From Variovorax soli NBRC 106424 (GTDB lineage Bacteria; Pseudomonadota; Gammaproteobacteria; Burkholderiales; Burkholderiaceae_C), in contig NZ_BCUU01000032.1 in the NCBI RefSeq assembly GCF_001591385.1, positions 1 to 49,711 on the forward strand: DNA of 49,711 bases. The letters are read 5' to 3'. Under the pieces are notes generated by a model that was given only the letters and a program-made list of their open reading frames with translations, ran no database searches and had not been told where the DNA came from. A program made the translations under genes and the position numbers. Shown piece by piece: positions 1 to 7,759 of the stretch (its first letter is position 1; every line of letters begins with the position of its first letter).

Positions 1-755
1 ACCGCGCGCAGGCCCGTGCGGCGCACGCCCTCGGCCAGCTGCATCAGGTCGGCCAAGGCCTGCGCACGGCCGACCAGCGGGGCCAGGAAGCGGCGGCGCG
101 CCAACGGGCCGGCGGCCGAATCCTGCAGGCTGCCCACCAGTTCATGGATGTCGACCGGCGCGTCGAAGCCGCGCAGGTTGAACGGGCCGAGTGCGCGCGT
201 CTCGAGCTGTCCGTGCAGCAGCTGCAGCGTGTTGCCGCTGATGTAGGTGCTGGCCGGCGGCGCCAGTTTTTCCAGGCGCGAAGCCAGGTGCACGGGCGCC
301 CCGTCCACGCGGTAGCTGGTCGCGAGATGGCCGCTGCCGGGGCCTGCGATCACCTCGCCCGAATCGATGCCGATGCGCACCGCCATGGGCGCTTGGGCGG
401 AACTTTGCGCCTTCATCGCCTCGGCCATGGCGATGGCGGCCAGACAGGCGCGCAGCGCGTGGTCTTCCTGGGCCACCGGCGCGCCGAACAGCGCCAGCAG
501 CTCGTCGCCCCGCCATTGGACCTGGGTGCCGCCATAGGCATTGACGGCTTCGGACATGAGGCGAAGCGCCTCGTCGAGATAGGCCTGTCCGCCTTCGGCA
601 TCGGTGCGCACCACCTGCTCGGTGGAGCCGCACAGGTCGGCCAGCAGCACGGTGACCTGCTTGAGTTCGCGCTGCGCGTCGAGGCGGGCACCGCAGTTGG
701 GACAGAAGCGATGGCTGGCTTCGCGCGCCGCGCCGCAGTTGGGACAGGCGCTCAT
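1..755 (-). CDS. Zinc-ribbon / class III cyclase-like / AAA-type regulator (3' end outside window)
   Basis: Reading from ATG at 755, the protein opens with a CxxC...CxxC zinc ribbon (C4, C7, C18, C21). A class III nucleotidyl cyclase homology domain follows (about residues 32-185), then the start of an AAA/NB-ARC region (LAPLVGR near residue 227). This is the architecture of large signalling ATPases with a cyclase-like head. Both metal aspartates are present (D40 in LADLCGST, D84 in RGDELLALFGAP). The usual substrate lysine is Q80, the usual adenine-contacting acidic position is R149, and the transition-state asparagine is H156; R160 is kept. I infer weak or no cyclase activity. The gene lies downstream of a Crp/Fnr gene on the same strand. 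The 3' end is beyond base 1. Confidence 0.8.
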   Translation of the reverse strand, partial: MSACPNCGAAREASHRFCPNCGARLDAQRELKQVTVLLADLCGSTEQVVRTDAEGGQAYLDEALRLMSEAVNAYGGTQVQWRGDELLALFGAPVAQEDHALRACLAAIAMAEAMKAQSSAQAPMAVRIGIDSGEVIAGPGSGHLATSYRVDGAPVHLASRLEKLAPPASTYISGNTLQLLHGQLETRALGPFNLRGFDAPVDIHELVGSLQDSAAGPLARRRFLAPLVGRAQALADLMQLAEGVRRTGLRA

Positions 756-956
756 GGACAGCCTCTTGGGGACAAGCCGTTCGAGCGTGGCGGCACCAGA
801 TTTCTCACGTTCTTCTGCTCGAGCAGGGGGCCGGTGGAGGCGGAAACGGCCTAGGCGAATTGTTGCAAATAGTGGCGAGAATGCCAGATGAAGGTTTACA
901 TGCGCAAGGCGTCCCACCCGGGAGGATGTTGCGCGGCAACACCTTTCGCTTTTCGG

Positions 957-1628
957 CTACCAGCGCGCCGGCAGGTCGCGCATCAGCACCAGGTGCCGGT
1001 CCACCACCGCCAGGTAGCGGCCCGCCTCCAGGTCCTTCAGCAGCCGGCTCACCATTTCACGCGAGCATCCGATTTCGCTGGCGATGGCCTGGTGCGTCAG
1101 GCGCTCGGCGACCAGGCGGGTGCCGTCGGCCTGCGGCTGGGCCCGGCGCTCGAGCATGGCGCGCAGACGGCTGTACACGTCCAGCAGGGCGATGCTGCGG
1201 GCGCTTTCGGTTGCCAGGCGGGCGCGGCGGATCAGGCGCTGGATCAGGCCCTGGGCGAATTCCGGGTCGTCGCTCACATGCCGCAGCACGGTTTCGCGGG
1301 TGACCACCGAGCACACCGTGGGCTCCACCGCCTGCACGCTGGCCGAGCGCAAGCCGCCATCCAGCGACATCTCGCCCACGTACTCGCCCGGCCCGTGAAG
1401 GCCCAGCGTGACCTCGCGGCCGCGCGAGTCCGAGACATAGGCGCGCAGTTGGCCGGACACGACGATGTAGATGGAATCGCCCGAGTCGCCCTCCTCGATC
1501 AGCACCGTGTTCTTGCGGTAGCGTCGCTGCGTGCCCAGGGCGGCCAGGCGGTCGACCTCGGGAGCGAAGACGGCAAGGTGCGCCGATGGATTCGACGCGG
1601 GGCGGCGCAGGGCGGACGACGACGGCAT
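957..1628 (-). CDS. Crp/Fnr-family transcriptional regulator
   Basis: 223 aa. The N-terminal cyclic-nucleotide-binding beta-roll covers about residues 20-135 (GDSGDSIYIVVSGQLRAYV, then GEYVGEMSLDGG). A dimerisation helix and a C-terminal Crp-type winged helix follow (LTHQAIASEIGCSREMVSRL, about 180-200). There is no N-terminal cysteine cluster, so it is not an Fnr-type iron-sulfur sensor. The roll keeps GE and an SAS stretch (GEMSLDGGLRSAS) near the cAMP phosphate pocket, so nucleotide binding is possible but unproven. It lies between a PAS-LuxR gene and a cyclase-like gene on the same strand, about 75 and 200 bases apart. Targets are unknown. Confidence 0.88.
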   Translation of the reverse strand: MPSSSALRRPASNPSAHLAVFAPEVDRLAALGTQRRYRKNTVLIEEGDSGDSIYIVVSGQLRAYVSDSRGREVTLGLHGPGEYVGEMSLDGGLRSASVQAVEPTVCSVVTRETVLRHVSDDPEFAQGLIQRLIRRARLATESARSIALLDVYSRLRAMLERRAQPQADGTRLVAERLTHQAIASEIGCSREMVSRLLKDLEAGRYLAVVDRHLVLMRDLPARW

Positions 1629-1705
1629 GCACCGACTATAAAGCCGCTCCCTTGCGCGGCCCTGTCGCCCGCGCGGCCACCAGCTTGCCCATCACCCGCG
1701 CAGGC

Positions 1706-2383
1706 CTAGGCGTGTTCCTGGACGCCCATGCGCACCGCCGACACCACCTGCGGCATGCGCGCCAGGCGGTGGACGATCTCGCGCACGCTGCTGGAGCCCG
1801 TCTTTTCTCGCACGCTCTTGATGTGAGTGCGCACCGTCGAGACGCGAATGCCCTGCAGCCCGGCGATCTCCTCGGCCCGGTGGCCGTCGCACAGCTGGCG
1901 CAGCACGTTCTGCTCGGCGCGGGTCAGGCGGTTGGCGCGGGCGAACATCTGCATGGTCAGGGTGGCGCAGTTCTGGCGCTTGCTGCACATGATCAGCACC
2001 GTGTCGATGCGTCCGCCCGGCAGCGAGGCCATGGGGATGAAAGCGAGCGACAGCGGCGTCTCCTGGTGCTCCAGCTCGACGATGCTGCGGCCATCGTGCG
2101 CCGCGTCCTTCAGGGCCTGGCGGATCTGGCGGTGGCGGTTGTCGTCGCTGCCCCACAGCATGCCGTCGCGCTCGCACAGCGCCTGGGCCGACGCCAGCTC
2201 GAAGCGGGCCGGGTGGTTGGCATGCAGGATCCGGCCGGTCAGGTCGACCAGCACCAGGCCATGGTCGATCTCGTCGAGCACCCGGGCCAGCATGGCGGCC
2301 TGCAGTCCATCGGGCGGCGGTGCGGTGACCTTCCCCAGCCCGAATGCCGCGCGGGAGACTTCGATCACGCTCTTTGCTTCCAT
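1706..2383 (-). CDS. PAS-like sensor / LuxR-type HTH regulator
   Basis: 225 aa from ATG 2383. The N-terminal half resembles a PAS sensor (EIDHGLVLVDLTGRILHAN). The C-terminal 60 residues are a LuxR/GerE helix-turn-helix (LTRAEQNVLRQLCDGHRAEE, then VSTVRTHIKSVREKTGSSS). No receiver domain is seen. I prefer ATG 2383 to the in-frame ATG at 2401 because AGGAGAA lies about 5 bases upstream of it, whereas 2401 has no ribosome site. That ribosome site sits in one arm of a perfect inverted repeat. It resembles LuxR proteins common in Burkholderiales with unknown ligand. Confidence 0.82.
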   Translation of the reverse strand: MEAKSVIEVSRAAFGLGKVTAPPPDGLQAAMLARVLDEIDHGLVLVDLTGRILHANHPARFELASAQALCERDGMLWGSDDNRHRQIRQALKDAAHDGRSIVELEHQETPLSLAFIPMASLPGGRIDTVLIMCSKRQNCATLTMQMFARANRLTRAEQNVLRQLCDGHRAEEIAGLQGIRVSTVRTHIKSVREKTGSSSVREIVHRLARMPQVVSAVRMGVQEHA

Positions 2384-2390
2384 CACGTTC

Positions 2391-2412
2391 TCCTCATCCA
2401 TCTAGATGAGGA
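2391..2412 (-). promoter_or_regulatory. Leader hairpin overlapping the ribosome binding site of the PAS-LuxR gene
   Basis: On the minus strand TCCTCATC, a 6-base loop and GATGAGGA form a perfect 8-bp stem. The 3' arm contains most of the AGGAG ribosome site for the ATG at 2383. Folding would hide that site. The repeat could equally be a DNA operator; the sequence alone does not decide. Confidence 0.45.
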
Positions 2413-2512
2413 AAGTATGGAAATTTGCTGTTCTAGTTGGCGGTAAGTATTGCCGCGAGTTTTGTGATCTATTTACATTCCGCGCGCAACCGTCAACCGA
2501 CCGGAGCCCGCC

Positions 2513-3418
2513 TCAGGCGGTCAGGCGCTGCAGGGCTTCGCGGTACTTGGCAGCCGTCTTCTCGATCACCTCGGCCGGCAGTCGCGGCGCCGGCGGGGTC
2601 TTGTCCCAGGGCTTGCCGTGGATGCGCACGGCCTCCAGCCAGTCGCGCACGAACTGCTTGTCGTAGCTGGGCGGGTTGGCGCCCTGGGCCAGGGCCTCTT
2701 GATAGCCTTCCACCGGCCAGTAGCGCGAGCTGTCGGGGGTGAGCACCTCGTCCATCAGCACCAGCTGGTTGTTCTCGTCCAGGCCGAACTCGAACTTGGT
2801 GTCGGCAATGATCATGCCCTTTTGCAACGCGATGGCCGCGGCCGCCTCGTAGATGGCGATGCTGGTCTCGCGGATCTGCTGCGCCAGTTCCGGCCCGACG
2901 ATCTCCACCACGCGCTCGTAGGGGATGTTCTCGTCATGCTCGCCGGCCTGGGCCTTGGCCGCCGGCGTGAAGATGGGGCGCGGCAGCTTGGCCGCATTGG
3001 TCAGGCCTTCGGGCAGCGGCACGCCGCACACCGATCGGCTTTCCTGGTATTCCTTCCAGCCGCTGCCGGCCAGGTAGCCGCGCACCACCGCCTCCACCGG
3101 CACGGGCTTCAGGCGCTTGACGAGCATGGAGCGCCCCTGCACCTGCGCCACCTCCTCCGGCTGCACCACGCTTTCGGGCGCTTCGCCGGTCAGGTGGTTG
3201 GGGCACAGGTGGCCCAGGCGCTCGAACCACCACAGCGCCATCTTCGTCAGGATCTCGCCCTTGCCGGGAATGGGCTCGCCCATGATCACGTCGAAGGCCG
3301 AGAGCCGGTCGCTGGCCACCATCAGGATGCGGTCATTGCCCACCGCGTAGTTGTCGCGCACCTTGCCGCGCGCGAGGAGGGGCAGGCTCTGGATGGAGGA
3401 GGTGTGGACGGTGGTCAT
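2513..3418 (-). CDS. purC: Phosphoribosylaminoimidazole-succinocarboxamide synthase
   Basis: 301 aa. SAICAR synthetase joins CAIR and aspartate with ATP in purine synthesis. Diagnostic stretches are [11 protein letters not shown] at the N-terminus, [33 protein letters not shown], and [12 protein letters not shown] followed by [14 protein letters not shown]. It uses the long single-domain form seen in proteobacteria and yeast. The ATG at 3418 shares its A with the TGA of the upstream aldolase gene (TGATG), so the two are probably translationally coupled. The usual purE/purK partners do not follow; the next gene is a LuxR regulator on the same strand. Confidence 0.96.
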   Translation of the reverse strand: MTTVHTSSIQSLPLLARGKVRDNYAVGNDRILMVASDRLSAFDVIMGEPIPGKGEILTKMALWWFERLGHLCPNHLTGEAPESVVQPEEVAQVQGRSMLVKRLKPVPVEAVVRGYLAGSGWKEYQESRSVCGVPLPEGLTNAAKLPRPIFTPAAKAQAGEHDENIPYERVVEIVGPELAQQIRETSIAIYEAAAAIALQKGMIIADTKFEFGLDENNQLVLMDEVLTPDSSRYWPVEGYQEALAQGANPPSYDKQFVRDWLEAVRIHGKPWDKTPPAPRLPAEVIEKTAAKYREALQRLTA

Positions 3419-4482
3419 CAAACCACTTCTTGGGCCAGCTCGCCCTTGGCGTACTTGGCGGCCACGACCTGCAGGCTGTCGCCCTTGATCTTGCCGGCCT
3501 GGCCTTCGCAGCCGAACTCGATGTAGCGCTGCTTGCAGATCTGCTTGGCCGCTTCGCGGGCGGGCTTGAGCCACTCGCGGGCGTCGAACTTGTCGGGGTT
3601 CTCGGCCAGGAACTTGCGCACCGCGCCGGTCATGGCCAGGCGGATGTCGGTGTCGATGTTGATCTTGCGCACGCCATGCTTGATGGCTTCCTGGATCTCT
3701 TCCACCGGCACGCCGTAGGTTTCCTTCATCTTGCCGCCGTACTGGTTGATGATGGCCAGCAGGTCCTGCGGCACCGACGAGGAGCCGTGCATCACCAGGT
3801 GGGTGTTGGGCAGGCGCGCGTGGATTTCCTTCACGCGCGAGATCGAGAGGATGTCGCCGGTGGGCTTGCGGCTGAACTTGTAGGCGCCGTGGCTGGTGCC
3901 GATGGCGATGGCCAGCGCGTCCAGCTGCGTGGCCTTGACGAATTGCGCGGCCTCTTCGGGGTCGGTCAGCAGGGCCGAGTGGTCCAGCTTGCCTTCGGCG
4001 CCGATGCCGTCTTCCTCGCCGGCCATGCCGGTTTCCAGCGAACCCAGGCAGCCCAGTTCGCCCTCGACCGTGACGCCCACCTTGTGCGCCAGCTCGACCA
4101 CCTTGCGGGTGACGTCGACGTTGTAGTCGAACGATGCCGGCGTCTTGCCGTCTTCCTTGAGCGAGCCGTCCATCATCACCGAGGAGAAGCCCAGGTCGAT
4201 GGCGCCCTGGCAGATGGCCGGGCTCTGGCCGTGGTCCTGGTGCATCACCAGCGGGATGTTCGGGTAGGCCTCGATGGCGGCGGAGATCAGGTGCTTGATG
4301 AAGGATTCGCCGGCGTACTTGCGGGCGCCCGCGCTGGCCTGCAGGATCACCGGCGCGCCGGTTTCCTTGGCCGCTTCCATCACCGCCTGGACCTGTTCGA
4401 GGTTGTTGACGTTGAAAGCCGGAATGCCGTAGCCGTTGGCGGCGGCGTGGTCGAGCAGTTCGCGCATCGAAACGAGTGCCAT
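3418..4482 (-). CDS. fba: Class II fructose-1,6-bisphosphate aldolase
   Basis: 354 aa. It cleaves or forms fructose-1,6-bisphosphate with zinc in glycolysis and gluconeogenesis. The class II (CbbA/Fba type B) signature is clear: [40 protein letters not shown] with the metal-site Hx[24 protein letters not shown] and [15 protein letters not shown] lies 6 bases before the ATG. It is followed directly by purC with a one-base overlap. The leader holds a TAGAAT -10-like box and a small palindrome. Confidence 0.97.
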   Translation of the reverse strand: MALVSMRELLDHAAANGYGIPAFNVNNLEQVQAVMEAAKETGAPVILQASAGARKYAGESFIKHLISAAIEAYPNIPLVMHQDHGQSPAICQGAIDLGFSSVMMDGSLKEDGKTPASFDYNVDVTRKVVELAHKVGVTVEGELGCLGSLETGMAGEEDGIGAEGKLDHSALLTDPEEAAQFVKATQLDALAIAIGTSHGAYKFSRKPTGDILSISRVKEIHARLPNTHLVMHGSSSVPQDLLAIINQYGGKMKETYGVPVEEIQEAIKHGVRKINIDTDIRLAMTGAVRKFLAENPDKFDAREWLKPAREAAKQICKQRYIEFGCEGQAGKIKGDSLQVVAAKYAKGELAQEVV

Positions 4483-4677
4483 GGGAATACCTCGCGGGGA
4501 AATGGTGAAAAGACAGGAAAAACTGTCTCGATTCTACCGAGGGGCCTGCGCAGCAGCCCTCAATGACCACCCCGGCAAGGCAAGCACCGGCCCCGCACTA
4601 CGCGCTTTCGCGCGCTTCGACTACAGGCGAAGTGGGCTGGCCGGGCGCCCGCCGGGCCCTTGGCTGGCAAGAGCCGC
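4483..4677 (-). promoter_or_regulatory. fba upstream region with -10 box, palindrome and GAAA hairpin
   Basis: On the minus strand this gap holds CGCGC-GAAA-GCGCG (4601-4614), a GNRA-loop hairpin after pyk without a T-run. It also holds TAGAAT (4531-4536), a plausible -10 box, and the perfect palindrome AGACAG-6-CTGTCT (4511-4528) at the predicted transcript start. The palindrome may be an operator. No convincing -35 box is seen at standard spacing. Confidence 0.35.
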
Positions 4678-6123
4678 TCAGGCCACCTTGCAGATCTTGA
4701 GCATGTTGGTGCCGCCCGGCTCGCCCATCGGCTCGCCGCAGGTGATGGCGTAGATGTCGCCGGTCTGCACGATGCCGCGGCGCTTGAGGTGCGCCTCGGC
4801 CTGCGCCAGTGCCGTGTCGCGGTCGGTTTCCGAGTCCATCAGCAGCGGGCGCACGTTGCGGTACAGCGCCATCTTGCGCTGCGTGGCCAGGCGCGAGGTC
4901 AGCGCGTACATGGGAATGTGGGCGCGGTGGCGGCTCATCCACAGCGGGGTCGAGCCCGACTCGGTGAGCGCCACGATCGCCTTGGCGCCCAGGTGATGGG
5001 CGGTGAACAGCGCGCCCATGGCAATGGACTGGTCGATGCGGCTGTAGCTGCCGGAGAAGTCGGCGTCCAGGCGCTTGTCTTCGGCGGATTCGGCCGCCTC
5101 GCAGATGCGGCTCATCTCCTGCACCGTCTCGAGCGGGAACTTGCCCGAGGCGGTCTCGGCGGAGGTCATCACGGCGTCGGTGCCGTCCAGCACGGCGTTG
5201 GCCACGTCGCTCACCTCGGCGCGGGTGGGCACCGGGTTGTTGATCATGGACTCCATCATCTGCGTGGCGGTGATGGTGATCTTGTCCATCTCGCGCGCCA
5301 TGCGGATCATCTTCTTCTGCAGCGCCGGCACCGCGGCGTTGCCCACTTCCACCGCCAGGTCGCCGCGCGCGACCATGATGCCGTCGCTGGCGGCCAGGAT
5401 CTCTTCCAGGTTGGGAATGGCTTCGGCCCGCTCGATCTTGGCGATCAGGCCGGGACGGTGGCCGAACTCGGCGGCGGCCACGTTGCACAGCTGGCGCGCC
5501 ATTTCCATGTCGGTGCCGTTCTTGGGGAAGCTCACGGCCACGTAGTCGGCCTGGAAACTCATCGCGGTCTTGATGTCTTCCATGTCCTTGGCGGTGAGGG
5601 CCGGGGCCGTCAGGCCGCCGCCCTGCTTGTTGATGCCCTTGTTGTTGGACAGCACGCCGCCCAGGCGCACGGTGGTGTGCACGGCGTCGCCCTTGACGGC
5701 GTCCACGCTGAGCACGATCAGGCCGTCGTTGAGCAGCAGGCGGTCGCCGGGCTTCACGTCGCGCGGCAGGTCCTTGTAGTCCAGGCCCACGGCGTTGACG
5801 TCGCCCGGCTCGGTGCGGGCGGCATCCAGGATGAACTTGGCGCCGGCCTCCAGGTGCACCCGGCCTTCGGCGAACTTGCCCACGCGGATCTTCGGACCCT
5901 GCAGGTCGGCCATGATCGCGACCTCGCGGCCGGCGCGGCGTGCCGCCTCGCGGATCATGGCGGCGCGGTCGATGTGGTCCTGCGCCGTGCCGTGGCTGAA
6001 GTTGAGCCGCATGCAGCTCACCTTGTGGTGGATCATCTGCTCGATCAGCTCCATCGTGCTGGTGGAGGGGCCGAGCGTGGCGACGATCTTGGTGGCGTGG
6101 CGGGGAAGGCGGACGGCGTCCAT
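4678..6123 (-). CDS. pyk: Pyruvate kinase
   Basis: 481 aa. It converts phosphoenolpyruvate and ADP to pyruvate and ATP. Hallmarks in order: TKIVATLGPSTSTMELIEQM, MRLNFSHGTAQDH, IMADLQGPKIRVGKF, DYVAVSFPKNGTD, IAKIERAEAIPNLEEIL, GIMVARGDLAVEVG and ITATQMMESMI. The C-terminal allosteric domain carries ALTESGSTPLWMSRHR. The length is typical. AGGAG is about 10 bases before the ATG. It sits between pgk and fba in the same direction, as in other Comamonadaceae. An imperfect palindrome lies just upstream. Confidence 0.97.
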   Translation of the reverse strand: MDAVRLPRHATKIVATLGPSTSTMELIEQMIHHKVSCMRLNFSHGTAQDHIDRAAMIREAARRAGREVAIMADLQGPKIRVGKFAEGRVHLEAGAKFILDAARTEPGDVNAVGLDYKDLPRDVKPGDRLLLNDGLIVLSVDAVKGDAVHTTVRLGGVLSNNKGINKQGGGLTAPALTAKDMEDIKTAMSFQADYVAVSFPKNGTDMEMARQLCNVAAAEFGHRPGLIAKIERAEAIPNLEEILAASDGIMVARGDLAVEVGNAAVPALQKKMIRMAREMDKITITATQMMESMINNPVPTRAEVSDVANAVLDGTDAVMTSAETASGKFPLETVQEMSRICEAAESAEDKRLDADFSGSYSRIDQSIAMGALFTAHHLGAKAIVALTESGSTPLWMSRHRAHIPMYALTSRLATQRKMALYRNVRPLLMDSETDRDTALAQAEAHLKRRGIVQTGDIYAITCGEPMGEPGGTNMLKICKVA

Positions 6124-6157
6124 GGTGCGATGTCTCCTGGGTGAGTCGTTGTGGCTA

Positions 6158-6192
6158 TCTCATATGGAAATATAGCATTGCACCATGTGAGA
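6158..6192 (-). promoter_or_regulatory. Imperfect palindrome upstream of pyk
   Basis: TCTCATATGG (6158-6167) and CCATGTGAGA (6183-6192) are inverted with one mismatch in ten and a 15-base AT-rich spacer. The spacer contains TATATT on the minus strand, a possible -10 element of pyk. The position, 35-70 bases before the pyk ATG, suits an operator. The binding factor is unknown. Confidence 0.35.
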
Positions 6193-6290
6193 TTCGTGAC
6201 GAATAACTGAAATTCCCGCACCGAATAAAGCACCCCGGACCCGCGCAATCCGCCCCTTTTTTTAAGCGGATCGCGAAGGCCCGGCCCGCT

Positions 6291-7484
6291 TCACTGCGCG
6301 CGGCGCTCGAGGATCTCGAAGGCCGGCAGCTGCTTGCCTTCCAGCACCTCCAGGAAGGCGCCGCCGCCGGTGGAGATGTAGCCCACGTCCTTCTCGATGC
6401 CGTACTTGGCAATGGCCGCCAGCGTGTCGCCGCCGCCGGCAATGGAGAAGGCGCTGCTCTGCGCAATGGCGCGGGCGATGGTCTCGGTGCCGTGGGCAAA
6501 GGCCTCGAACTCGAACACGCCCACCGGGCCGTTCCAGACGATGGTGCCGGCCTGGCGCAGCTGCGCGGCCAGCAGCTCGGCCGTCTGCGGGCCGATGTCC
6601 AGGATCAGGTCGTCTTCGGCCACGTCGGCCGCCGCCTTGACGGTGGCCGGCGCATCGGCCGCGAAGGTCTTGGCGCACACCACATCCACCGGAATGGGCA
6701 CTGCCGCGCCGCGCGCGCGCATGGCCTCGATCACCGACTTGGCCTGGTCCACCAGGTCCGGCTCGGCCAGCGACTTGCCGATGGGCAGGCCGGCGGCCAG
6801 CATGAAGGTATTGGCAATGCCCCCGCCCACGATGAGCTGATCCACCTTGGCGGCCAGGCTGTTGAGGATGGTCAGCTTGGTGCTGACCTTGGAGCCGGCC
6901 ACGATGGCCACCAGCGGGCGCTTCGGGTCGCGCAGGGCGCGCGAGATGGCGTCGATCTCGGCGGCCAGCAAGGGGCCTGCGCAGGCGATCTTCGCGTACT
7001 GCGCGATGCCGTAGGTGGAGGCCTCGGCGCGGTGGGCGGTGCCGAAGGCGTCGTGCACGAAGATGTCGCACAGAGCCGCCATCTTCTGCGCCAGCGCCGG
7101 GTCGTTCTTCTTCTCGCCCTTGTTCAGGCGGCAGTTTTCCAGCAGCACCACCTGGCCGGGGGCCACCTGCACGCCGTTCTCGACCCAGTTGGAGACCAGC
7201 GGCACTTCGCGGCCCAGCAGTTCGCCCAGGCGGGCGGCCACCGGGGCCAGCGAATCTTCGAGCTTGAATTCGCCCTCGGTGGGGCGGCCCAGGTGGGAGG
7301 TGACCATCACGGCCGCGCCGGCATCGAGCGCCTGGCGGATGCAGGGCACCGAGGCGCGGATGCGGGTGTCTTCGGTGATGCGGCCGGCGTCGTCCTGCGG
7401 GACGTTGAGGTCGGCACGGATGAACACGCGCTGGCCGGCGGCCTTGCCTTGAGCGCACAAGTCGGTGAAGCGGAGGATTTTCAT
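6291..7484 (-). CDS. pgk: Phosphoglycerate kinase
   Basis: 397 aa from ATG 7484, matching the family length. An upstream in-frame extension to 7604 is not family sequence. It transfers phosphate from 1,3-bisphosphoglycerate to ADP. Motifs: [90 protein letters not shown] and the C-terminal GGGDTLAA...STGGGAFLE. It is first of the pgk-pyk-fba-purC run on this strand. No strong ribosome site is visible before the ATG. Confidence 0.96.
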   Translation of the reverse strand: MKILRFTDLCAQGKAAGQRVFIRADLNVPQDDAGRITEDTRIRASVPCIRQALDAGAAVMVTSHLGRPTEGEFKLEDSLAPVAARLGELLGREVPLVSNWVENGVQVAPGQVVLLENCRLNKGEKKNDPALAQKMAALCDIFVHDAFGTAHRAEASTYGIAQYAKIACAGPLLAAEIDAISRALRDPKRPLVAIVAGSKVSTKLTILNSLAAKVDQLIVGGGIANTFMLAAGLPIGKSLAEPDLVDQAKSVIEAMRARGAAVPIPVDVVCAKTFAADAPATVKAAADVAEDDLILDIGPQTAELLAAQLRQAGTIVWNGPVGVFEFEAFAHGTETIARAIAQSSAFSIAGGGDTLAAIAKYGIEKDVGYISTGGGAFLEVLEGKQLPAFEILERRAQ

Positions 7485-7759
7485 GAGGAAGGTTCTGTGG
7501 GGCTGTGGGGCCGGTAGGACCGCGCGCGGCGGGGCGCGCCAGGCCTCCATTCTAGGAGGCGCCTCACGCCGGCCAATGAAGCAACCGGTTTCGTTGAAAA
7601 ACATTCGCGTTAATATGGCCGCGTGAAATTAAAGAGAGCATTTCCAATTTGCTCCTTTGCTCCGCCAAAAAGGCCTGGAATTTCACCATTGTGAATTAAA
7701 TTCAATTCACAATAAATCACAAAAAGTCGTGAAAAGCGCATTTTTTCAGGGAGGAAACA
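7485..7759. promoter_or_regulatory. Divergent intergenic region between pgk and the cupin lipoprotein gene
   Basis: This 275-base gap is markedly AT-richer from about 7600 to 7750 than the rest of the window. It should hold the promoters of pgk (minus) and of the cupin lipoprotein (plus), but I cannot assign convincing -35/-10 pairs. It contains the perfect palindrome at 7688-7713. GGGAGGAAACA immediately precedes the ATG at 7760. Confidence 0.5.
7688..7713. promoter_or_regulatory. Perfect 10-bp palindrome, candidate operator
   Basis: ATTGTGAATT, spacer AAATTC and AATTCACAAT form a perfect inverted repeat about 50 bases before the ATG of the cupin lipoprotein. The length and the symmetric GTGAATT core fit a dimeric repressor or activator site. 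No adjacent regulator gene explains it. Confidence 0.5.

Noticed and set aside
927..941. TGTTGC-GCG-GCAACA palindrome between the Crp and cyclase genes
   Set aside because: Only six base pairs, no T-run, and poor match to a Crp site (TGTGA-N6-TCACA). It could be chance in GC-rich sequence.
2513..4570. A 685-residue frame that would fuse a long N-terminal region to PurC
   Set aside because: The extra N-terminal part is an out-of-frame reading of the fba gene. PurC homology begins exactly at ATG 3418, which overlaps the fba stop.
6239..6270. Run of T bases with a GC-rich flank between pgk and pyk, considered as a terminator
   Set aside because: The T-run is on the plus strand whereas both genes are on the minus strand, and the pairing arms are weak.
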